From positions 65,308 through 76,450 of the forward strand of contig MU646909.1 of assembly GCA_026770585.1 (NCBI GenBank): a DNA stretch of 11,143 nucleotides. Direction: 5' to 3'. Under the pieces are notes generated by a model. That model was not told where the DNA came from, made no database searches, and saw only the letters and a list, made by a program, of their open reading frames with translations. This DNA is from Baffinella frigidus. Taxonomy: Eukaryota; Cryptophyceae; Cryptomonadales; Baffinellaceae. Both the position numbers and the translations under genes were made by a program. Of this stretch, positions 6,554 to 11,143 are shown one piece after another (the stretch's first letter is position 1; every line of letters begins with the position of its first letter).

Positions 6554-6595
6554 CTCTTCGAGGGGGACGCGCCCCAGGTCCAGCTTCGCCACCAC
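6554..6595 (-). other. Second exon-like open stretch, unidentified
   Basis: On the minus strand, 14 GC-rich codons (VVAKLDLGRVPLEE) follow an acceptor-like GATCGCAG and precede a GTGTGC donor-like step. The frame stays open beyond it. The upstream side again carries ATTGGAGCC words, as at 4980. Too short to identify. Confidence 0.15.
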
Positions 6596-6602
6596 CTGCG
6601 AT

Positions 6603-6674
6603 CAACGGCTCCAATTACAAATGGCTCCAATATCCAATGGCTCTAATTACGGTTCCAATGGCTCCAATGTCATT
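6603..6674 (+). repeat. Cluster of (A)TGGCTCCAAT words
   Basis: CGGCTCCAATTACAAATGGC, ATGGCTCTAATTACGGTTCC and ATGGCTCCAATGTC follow one another here. A second small cluster is at 7009-7036, further copies are inside both 147-bp duplications, and inverted copies occur near 5925 and 9483. The core AATGGCTCCAAT is a partial palindrome (ATTGG with CCAAT). Confidence 0.8.
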
Positions 6675-6711
6675 CGATCCCTACCACCGCCACGAGACCC
6701 CATCCGCCTAC

Positions 6712-6798
6712 GACGGTCGCATGTCAACTTAAGAATAGTCGACGGTCGTGTGTCAACTTAAGAATAGTCGACGGACGCATGTCAACTTAAGAATAGTC
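6712..6798 (+). repeat. 29-bp tandem repeat, three units
   Basis: Units at 6712, 6741 and 6770 consist of GACGGTCGCA followed by TGTCAACTTAAGAATAGTC. Only the first part varies. The third unit runs into CGCCAACGAC, as at 4083-4137, where the related GTCAACTTAGCAATAGTCCGC occurs. Confidence 0.95.
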
Positions 6799-6840
6799 CG
6801 CCAACGACTCTGTCCATGGTACTTGACGCTGCACACCCAC

Positions 6841-6979
6841 CCACTTAGCAGCAAGCGAAGACCTTTTCACCGTGAATTCAAGGTGAAATTCCAGTTAGAT
6901 TCCAGTGCAATGGATAAGATTCTGGTACAAATCGTTTAGATGGGCTGTATCCGTGAAGCCCCCGGTGGCTGCTGAGTGG
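6841..6979 (-). mobile_element. Family A inverted-repeat element, copy 2 (reverse orientation)
   Basis: 139 bp from CCACTTAGCAGC to GCTGCTGAGTGG. Its reverse complement aligns with 233-373 and 7373-7511, sharing TGGATAAGATTCTGGTAC-like text and the GGCTGTAT, CGTGA, GCCCCCG blocks. The central 24 bp (6865-6888) is a palindrome with one mismatched pair, in a sequence different from that of copy 3. A 63-codon open frame crosses it but is not credible as a gene. Confidence 0.88.
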
Positions 6980-7095
6980 GGAGGACCCTAAACAGGTTTG
7001 GGAGTTTCCAATGGCTCCAATGTCCAATGGCTCCAAGTGGCGAACTCAGAACACCCAACCACTGACAAGCTCGAAGCTACCTTGAAACGGTGATT

Positions 7096-7143
7096 CCTAA
7101 CCCCTAAACCCTAAACCCTAAACCCTAAACCCTAATCCCTAAT
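7096..7143 (-). repeat. Interstitial telomere repeat (CCCTAAA)n
   Basis: Four perfect CCCTAAA units, flanked by near-perfect ones (CCTAACC, CCCTAAT). This is the plant and algal type TTTAGGG repeat, with its G strand on the minus strand. It lies between two family A copies, which rules out a present-day chromosome end here. Capture during break repair or an old fusion or subtelomeric location are possible origins. Confidence 0.9.
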
Positions 7144-7209
7144 CTGAGTGGTTTACTCGATCGCAGCACGGCGTGTCCGGGGTGTACAATCCACACGTTT
7201 TCCAAGGAA

Positions 7210-7248
7210 ATTTCGACCATAATTCTGGTCGGTAAATCTGGTCGAAAT
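7210..7248. repeat. Hairpin ATTTCGACCA / TGGTCGAAAT
   Basis: Perfect 10-bp arms around a 19-base spacer that itself contains a further TCTGGTCGG copy. It sits between the two telomere-like tracts. Confidence 0.75.
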
Positions 7249-7261
7249 GTCGGCTAACCAC

Positions 7262-7348
7262 GGAACCCGGAACCCGAAACCCGGAACCCTAAACCCGGAA
7301 TCCTAAGCCCTAAACCCGAAACCCGGAACCCTAAACCCGAAACCCGAA
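7262..7348 (-). repeat. Degenerate telomere-like repeat (CCCGAAA, CCCGGAA, CCCTAAA)
   Basis: About twelve heptamer-like units in which CCCTAAA, CCCGAAA and CCCGGAA alternate. The phase of seven is largely kept, which points to decay of a true heptamer array. Orientation is the same as the tract at 7096. Confidence 0.85.
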
Positions 7349-7372
7349 TGGCGGGGAGCCGAGCGACACCCC

Positions 7373-7511
7373 CCACTTAGCAGCCAACGGGGGCGTCACG
7401 AATACAGTCCATCTCAACTATTCGTACTAGAATCTTATCCATTTGCATTGGATTATAACCGCATTTCCCCCGGATATCCGGGGGAAAAGGAACTCGGCCG
7501 CTGCTAAGTGG
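7373..7511 (+). mobile_element. Family A inverted-repeat element, copy 3
   Basis: 139 bp with perfect 12-bp inverted ends CCACTTAGCAGC and GCTGCTAAGTGG. It aligns with copy 1 in the same orientation. The centre, 7464-7487, is a perfect 24-bp palindrome (TTTCCCCCGGAT and its complement). It lies about 390 bp from copy 2 in the opposite orientation, so the pair could fold together. No certain target duplication is visible. Confidence 0.9.
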
Positions 7512-7588
7512 AGGATGTCTTTGCACTGAGAAATTCTTGATTTGCACCACGACAGTGTATGGACCGATCCGCAAAGGCGACTATGTGG

Positions 7589-7702
7589 ACCGTATGCTGA
7601 TCACCCTGGATACCTACGGACATCCTAACCGGTTCTTGGCTAATACCAAACTTCGTAGCCCGCTGGGTGCACCGTATGCTACCGTATGCTGATCACCCTG
7701 GA
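7589..7702 (+). repeat. 22-bp direct repeat pair
   Basis: ACCGTATGCTGATCACCCTG plus GA occurs at 7589-7610 and 7681-7702 without a mismatch. A short extra ACCGTATGCT precedes the second copy (7670). Between them, AACTTCGTAGCCCGCTG also appears again at 8006, just ahead of the second 80-bp unit. Confidence 0.9.
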
Positions 7703-7723
7703 TTCGAGGAGGGTTCGGCTTGG

Positions 7724-7844
7724 GGGGTCACCGCGTCGACGAATCCAGGCATGCCTGGATACCACCTGCGCCCATCCCACACAAAAACCATGCGTGCTGG
7801 GTAGTCGTTTTTCGCGATGGTCCGCACCATCTTCAAGAGACGGG
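7724..7844 (-). repeat. 80-bp unit copy 1, interrupted by a 39-bp insertion
   Basis: It matches 8030-8112 and 8283-8362 (GGTACCGCGTCGACGAATCC then GTAGTCGTTCTTCGCGATG) but has 39 extra bases, 7755-7793, bounded by CATGC (7750-7754 and 7789-7793), like a 5-bp target duplication. The join creates a perfect 18-bp palindrome ATCCAGGCATGCCTGGAT at 7743-7760. The insert contains CCACCTGCGCCC, a word also seen at 4061 and 4171. On the minus strand the 80-bp unit stays open in one frame (peptide core IAKNDYPARMP). Differences among copies do not favour silent sites, so I do not call it a gene. Confidence 0.8.
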
Positions 7845-7930
7845 ATTGGTAGAGGCAATACCGGAGATAGGGTCCGGCAGATATCCCAACCGATTGGTCC
7901 TGCAGATATCGTGACCGATTCCTGGCTGAC

Positions 7931-8001
7931 CTAAACGCTAAACGCTCAACGCTAAACGCTAAACGCTAAACGCTAAACGCTAAACCCTAAACTCTCAACC
8001 C
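7931..8001 (-). repeat. Telomere-like CGCTAAA array
   Basis: About eight CGCTAAA heptamers, one with CGCTCAA, ending in CCCTAAA. This is a uniform variant (CGCTAAA) of the CCCTAAA repeat. It has the opposite orientation to the G-rich array at 8388-8624, whose far end also switches to the TTTAGCG variant. Confidence 0.9.
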
Positions 8002-8029
8002 ACCAAACTTCGTAGCCCGCTGTGTGGTG

Positions 8030-8112
8030 GGGGGGTACCGCATCGACAGACCTAGGCATGCGTGCCGGGAAGTCGTTCTTCGCGATGATCCGCACTATTT
8101 CCAAGCGACGGG
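8030..8112 (-). repeat. 80-bp unit copy 2
   Basis: GGGGGTACCGCATCGACAGA to CCAAGCGACGGG, uninterrupted. Compared with copy 3 it differs at about a dozen positions. It is preceded by AACTTCGTAGCCCGCTG, shared with 7649. Confidence 0.85.
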
Positions 8113-8113
8113 C

Positions 8114-8222
8114 GTGAGAGAGAGAGAGAGGAGAGAGAGAGGAGAGAGAAAAGGAGAAACAGAAAGAGAAACAGAGAGAACCCGAGAGAAAGAGAGAGAG
8201 AGAGAGAAACAGAGAGGAAGAA

Positions 8223-8264
<42 letters not shown>

Positions 8265-8275
8265 CGCGCGCGCGG
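8114..8275 (+). repeat. Long imperfect GA microsatellite ending in GC repeat
   Basis: About 150 bases of nearly pure purine strand (GAGA with AAA and occasional C interruptions), then CGCGCGCGCG. Such tracts can form triplex DNA and slip during copying, so its length may be under-assembled. It separates two copies of the 80-bp unit. Open frames through it give only Ser-Leu or Arg-Glu runs and are artefacts. Confidence 0.95.
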
Positions 8276-8282
8276 AAGGTGG

Positions 8283-8362
8283 GGGGGTACCGCGTCGACG
8301 AATCCAGGCATGCGAGCCGGGTAGTCGTTCTTCGCGATGATTTGCACCATCTCCAAGACAGG
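8283..8362 (-). repeat. 80-bp unit copy 3
   Basis: GGGGGTACCGCGTCGACGAA to CATCTCCAAGACAGG. It lies directly after the GA/GC tract and has the same orientation as the other two copies. Confidence 0.85.
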
Positions 8363-8387
8363 CTTCCGCACCACCTAATTGTTTGGG

Positions 8388-8432
8388 GCTGAGGGTTGAG
8401 GGTTCGGGGTTTGAGGTTGAGGGGTGTGGGCT

Positions 8433-8471
<39 letters not shown>

Positions 8472-8624
8472 GGTGTGGGGTTTGGGGTTTAGGGTTTGGG
8501 GTTTGGGAATGGGGTTTAGGGTTTGGGGTTTAGAGTTTAGGGTTTGGGGTTGGGGGTTGGGGGTTCAAGGTGTAGAGTTTGGGGTTTAGGGTTTGGGGTT
8601 CAGGGTTTAGCGTATAGCGTTTAG
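8388..8624 (+). repeat. Degenerate telomere-like G-rich array (GGGTTGA, GGGTTTA, GGGTTTG)
   Basis: It begins with seven or so GGGTTGA units, passes through GGGTTTG and GGGTTTA mixtures, and ends in TTTAGCGTATAGCGTTTAG. It has many runs of three to five G, so G-quadruplex formation is likely on the + strand. It is the opposite orientation to 7931-8001. Confidence 0.9.
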
Positions 8625-8677
8625 TTATCTGGATCGCGAGAGGCCAAGCTTGATGCGAGACACAACTTTAGAAGAGA

Positions 8678-8731
8678 GTTGACTTAAGGTGAAGGACGAC
8701 TTTGCTGAGATGACTTAAGGGGAAGGATGAC
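8678..8731 (-). repeat. Two TTGACTTAAGG-GAAGGA units
   Basis: GTTGACTTAAGGTGAAGGAC at 8678 and ATGACTTAAGGGGAAGGATG at 8710. They carry the inverse of the GTCAACTTAAG word. The rest of 8625-8870 shows nothing recognisable. Confidence 0.75.
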
Positions 8732-8871
8732 GTTGTCGAGGTGTCGAGTGTGAAAGAAACCTCAACGGAAACCGAATCTCGATCAGCATGCCCGACGAGA
8801 GACGCGCAACCACACGGTGGACCACCACACAGCGGACTTCGAAGGGATTTTGAATAACCCCTAAGCGGTAA

Positions 8872-8959
8872 GACCTAGGACCCTACGGTAGGCATCCCGT
8901 AGGGACATAGGGGGATTCCTACGGATAAGGTCACGGAAAGTCGGCCCGATTCGGGCCGA
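8872..8959. repeat. CCTACGG-family remnant and 19-bp palindrome
   Basis: ACCCTACGGTAGGCATCCCG, TAGGGACATAGGGGG and CCTACGG relate this stretch to the elements at 1540, 2091 and 3015, but no terminal pair is clear. At 8941-8959, TCGGCCCGA, T, TCGGGCCGA forms a perfect 9-bp stem. Confidence 0.65.
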
Positions 8960-8996
8960 AAATCCTTTCGTAGCAATGGCAATTTGATGAGTAGCT

Positions 8997-9053
8997 GTCA
9001 ACTTGAGGAGTGCCAGTCAACTTAAGGAGTGTCTGTCAACTTAATGAGTGGCT
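8997..9053 (+). repeat. 19-bp tandem repeat, three units
   Basis: GTCAACTT(G/A)A(G/T)GAGTG plus three or four variable bases starts at 8997, 9016 and 9035. It is the same GTCAACTTAAG word as in the 29-bp array at 6712 but with a different remainder. Confidence 0.9.
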
Positions 9054-9125
9054 GGAAAGACCTCCTCCGGCGCCGCAAAGAAGAGCGGAAGCAGCTTCTC
9101 CCGCACTGCACAGGTTGTGAGCCCA

Positions 9126-9261
9126 CGAAAGTCAACTCAACCGGAAGCGAGGCGCGAAAGTCAACTCAACCGGAGGCGCGGCGCGAAAAGTGACTCAACT
9201 GGAGGCACCCGAAAGTCAACTCAAACTGAGGCGCGCGAAAGTCAACTCAAATGGAGGCGCG
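9126..9261 (+). repeat. 26-29 bp tandem repeat, five units
   Basis: CGAAAGTCAACTCAACCGGA plus GGCGCGGCG-type ends, starting at 9126, 9155, 9184, 9210 and 9236. The last three units are 3 bp shorter. A 113-codon open frame crosses this array but lacks an ATG at its 5' end and is explained by the repeat. Confidence 0.9.
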
Positions 9262-9409
9262 CGAAAGTTAAGTTGATCGCAGAGGTTATGAGGCACACAG
9301 GTGGGACCAAGCGAGGACCAGCGCGCCTGCTTTCAAACACTTGTTCTTCTCTGATCTACACAGTGGGTCGATCTAATGTTTTGCTCTGAAACACAGGGCT
9401 ATGAAAATT

Positions 9410-9623
9410 ACTACACACATCACGGTCTTCAGAGCGCTGTGCAGAGAAGTTGGCCACGGGAAATAATGGAAAATCGAGAAATTGGAGCCATTTTATCCAC
9501 TTTTGAGAAATTCATGGTACAAAATTTCTCAAAAGTTGACAAAATTGCTCCAATTTTCCCATTTTCCCATTGTTCGGTGGCCGACTTCTATGCACAGCGC
9601 TCTACTACACACATCGTGGTCTT
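9410..9623. mobile_element. 173-bp palindrome flanked by a 20-bp direct repeat
   Basis: 9431-9603 is an inverted repeat: AGAGCGCTGTGCAGAGAAGT pairs with the far end (ACTTCTATGCACAGCGCTCT), and the inner stem ACTTTTGAGAAATT (9499-9512) pairs with AATTTCTCAAAAGT (9523-9536). Outside both ends lies ACTACACACATC(AC/GT)GGTCTT (9410-9429 and 9604-9623), 18 of 20 identical. This looks like an insertion with an unusually long target duplication, or a palindrome that arose between existing direct repeats. Non-coding. Confidence 0.8.
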
Positions 9624-9860
9624 TACATGTTATATTGTCGAAATGGGCTCCGCGCGGAAAAAATCGAGGTCAGGTCTGCAACATTTTCCCGTTTTTTTGC
9701 CTCTTTGTGTCATCTTATGGGTGGGAGATGCTATTTTGAGATAAAAACCATGCCTAAGATAGCATAAAAGTTCATTTTGGAAAAAAATCCTGATTTCCTG
9801 ACCTGACCTCGATTCCGCGCGAAGCCCATTTCGACAATGGATTAAAGCGGGCGTGTAGTA
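9603..9860. mobile_element. Inverted-repeat element with TACTACAC ends
   Basis: TACTACAC at 9603-9610 is inverted as GTGTAGTA at 9853-9860. Inside, ATTGTCGAAATGGGCTCCGC (arm 9634-9676) pairs with the arm 9800-9838, with one substitution and a 4-base insertion. The loop holds a smaller stem (ATGCTAT with ATAGCAT). The ends are the same word that bounds the core of both family C elements, so this may be a longer relative. It overlaps the direct repeat of the neighbouring palindrome. Confidence 0.7.
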
Positions 9861-9869
9861 ATGATCCTT

Positions 9870-9900
9870 GGAACCATTTTAATTTAACAAAAACGGTTCC
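9870..9900. repeat. Hairpin GGAACC-A-TTTT / AAAA-C-GGTTCC
   Basis: Stem of 10 paired bases with one mismatch around an AT-rich loop, immediately after the TACTACAC element. Confidence 0.7.
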
Positions 9901-9959
9901 ATATGAGATCTGCGAAGTCCACTGTATGGTTGCGCTCAAGCCTGAACACACGTGGTCCA

Positions 9960-10109
9960 TATTCATCTCGGAAGATACCTGAATCAGTTCCTTTTCAATA
10001 GGAGGTTGAACAGGAGAAATCAGTTAGGCCATAGTAAATCTAACTAGGCCTCCTAATTAAATGAAAATGCTAATTAGGGGACTGATTCTGTTATCTTTCG
10101 AGATGAATA
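9960..10109. mobile_element. Inverted-repeat element with 31-bp ends
   Basis: The left end 9960-9990 (TATTCATCTCGGAAGATACC onward) and right end 10079-10109 are reverse complements at 27 of 31 positions. The interior holds a weaker second pairing around TAGGAGG and GGCCTCCTA. At 150 bp and non-coding, it fits a MITE. No target duplication is obvious. No copy elsewhere in the window. Confidence 0.78.
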
Positions 10110-10231
10110 CCTCCCGCAGAACACTCTCGCCATTTTCAGGCCGTTACCCTATTCATGCTTCAGTCAGCCGTCGTACGGGGCAGTCAACACTATGCTTAAG
10201 GGCCTTCTTAGGACCTGTATCGAGAGTAATC

Positions 10232-10261
10232 AAGAAAAAGAAGAAGAAGAAGAAGAAGAAG
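10232..10261 (+). repeat. AAG trinucleotide microsatellite
   Basis: About nine AAG units after a short A-rich lead. The surrounding stretch 10110-10335 has no other recognisable feature apart from GGCCGTTACCCTATTC, which resembles the end of the CCTACGG element at 2229-2238. Confidence 0.9.
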
Positions 10262-10367
10262 TACGTCTCCGCCATCTCGCAAGGCCCTAGTGGCTATCTC
10301 GAGCCAGTAAATTCACTGTAAATTCAATGGATTCAGAGCAGTGCAGACGTATAGCCACTGGGCGTAA

Positions 10368-10500
10368 ACGTCCTCAGGAGATATACGTCCTCTGGAGGTA
10401 TATGTCCTGAGGACATATATGTCCCAACGTCCTCGGGAAATATATGGCCTACGTCCTGAGGAAATATATGTCCAACATCCTGACGACGTATATGTCCTCA
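10368..10500 (+). repeat. 17-24 bp minisatellite, about six units
   Basis: Consensus ACGTCCTGAGGAAATATATG plus TCC. The first units are about 17 bp and later ones about 23 bp, because TCCNA is gained between the TATAT and CGTCC parts. Each unit contains the partial palindrome TCCTGAGGA. Confidence 0.85.
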
Positions 10501-10589
10501 ACAAACAACAAGCATCAACCACACACGCAGACACACGCGTAGCCAGACTTGATGAGAGACATGGGGAACACAGAAACTAACAACACTAC

Positions 10590-10639
10590 AAATAATTGAA
10601 AATAAATTGAAAATAAATAAATAAATAAATAAATAAATG
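10590..10639 (+). repeat. AAAT tetranucleotide microsatellite
   Basis: Two TTGAAAATAAA units lead into about eight AAAT repeats. The flanking 10501-10589 and 10640-10723 show nothing else apart from a short CA-rich run near 10518-10537. Confidence 0.9.
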
Positions 10640-10743
10640 TATAAACTAGAAACGGTTAACGAATAAATATATAAAGGGACCTTTCGCCTTGTCCGCGTCA
10701 GAAAAAGGCAGCGGGTCGTTCTGTCCCGCTCCCCCCATCCCGC

Positions 10744-11052
10744 CCCCCCCACCCTCCCTCCCGCCCCCACCCTCCTGCGTCCACCGGCAACTTTTCAGAC
10801 AACGTCTAAAGTCGTCGCCCAGTTAACTTAACCTTCTTCCAAGACACATCCGTTTCAGGAGCCTTGCCCCAGTGATGATGGAGCCGCCGCCTTGCAGCGG
10901 ACGGCCCCGTGCCTCAGAGGGCGTCTGGCGCTGCCTGGGCTGCTCTCTCTTGCAACTGTCAACCATCGGGGGAAAGCACGCGGCAAATTTCAAACCCGCG
11001 CCCCCCACCCTCCATCCCGCCCCCACCCTCCTACGTCCAACGGCAACTCTCA
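10744..11052 (+). repeat. C-rich direct repeat pair of about 53 bp
   Basis: CCACCCTCC(C/A)TCCCGCCC, then CCACCCTCCT(G/A)CGTCCA and CGGCAACT, occur at 10744-10797 and 11000-11052 with few differences. A smaller shared piece, CAACTNTCAACNATCGGGGG, occurs at about 10962 and 11044. The almost pure pyrimidine strand could form triplex or i-motif structures. The section between (10798-10999) has an open minus-strand frame but nothing recognisable. After 11052 nothing is identified. Confidence 0.85.
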
Positions 11053-11143
11053 ACAATCGGGGGTTATCACGACAACTTTCAACCCATCTACGCGGGAGGG
11101 TTGTTCCTTTTAAAACGCCCCAACGCATTTTTAAAATTTGTAC

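Noticed and set aside
7973-8374. 133-codon minus frame with two similar peptide blocks (IAKNDYPARMP and IAKNDFPARMP)
   Set aside because: The blocks are two copies of the 80-bp DNA unit, joined by a Ser-Leu run from the GA microsatellite. Changes between copies do not favour silent sites.
8024-8392. 122-codon + frame rich in Arg, Glu and Lys
   Set aside because: Pure translation of the GA tract between repeat copies.
9048-9389. 113-codon + frame with a Lys/Ser/Ala-rich start resembling a histone tail
   Set aside because: It begins with GTG, has no histone-fold sequence, and its body is the 26-29 bp tandem array.
9410-10109. LTR retrotransposon or endogenous virus
   Set aside because: The paired structures are inverted and not long direct repeats, and no reverse transcriptase, integrase or capsid-like frame is present.
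10823-11128. 101-codon minus frame
   Set aside because: It spans one copy of the C-rich direct repeat. No recognisable domain, and a GC-rich composition makes chance open frames likely.

Overview
The window looks like intergenic, repeat-dense nuclear DNA of a eukaryote. I found no convincing protein-coding gene, rRNA, tRNA, CRISPR array or transposase. The clearest taxonomic hint is perfect CCCTAAA/TTTAGGG telomere-type repeat (7096-7143) plus several degenerate variants. That repeat type occurs in land plants, many algae, stramenopiles and some alveolates. With interrupted microsatellites, several minisatellites and many short terminal-inverted-repeat elements, this suggests an alga or other protist, possibly near a chromosome end. 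I cannot name the species.

Layout. 1-110 is a 28-bp tandem array running off the left edge. 233-660 holds a small inverted-repeat element (family A, copy 1), stray copies of its end, and G-rich telomere-like sequence. 879-1251 holds a palindrome (family B) followed by a hairpin element with a 4-bp target duplication (family C). 1262-2238 is rich in CCTACGG/CCGTAGG elements, including an inverted repeat with 89-bp arms. 2039-3720 carries six diverged copies of a short dispersed unit, another inverted-repeat element (3015-3154) and a telomere-derived minisatellite. 3787-4430 has a loop-repeat hairpin, a 38-bp direct duplication and a 22-bp tandem array. 4432-4764 repeats the B-then-C arrangement. 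4811-5458 carries a hairpin, short tandem repeats and a 147-bp duplication. 5459-6800 is mostly unique sequence studded with short recurring words (GTCAACTTAAG, GGCTCCAAT, CAGGTTATGAG). 6841-7511 has two more family A copies around interstitial telomere repeats. 7589-8624 has three copies of an 80-bp unit, a long GA tract and telomere-like arrays in opposite orientations on either side. 8678-9261 has more GTCAAC minisatellites. 9410-10109 is a cluster of nested palindromes. 10232-11054 holds microsatellites, a 17-24 bp minisatellite and a C-rich direct repeat.

No genes work together here. The content is best read as layered non-autonomous DNA elements and the tandem repeats around them. The best-supported observations are two hairpin elements with intact 4-bp target duplications and identical 48-bp core lengths, and family A elements whose central 24-bp palindrome changed sequence between copies while staying palindromic. 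A 173-bp palindrome bounded by a 20-bp direct repeat is also clear. Three short minus-strand stretches look exon-like, but this is weak evidence.
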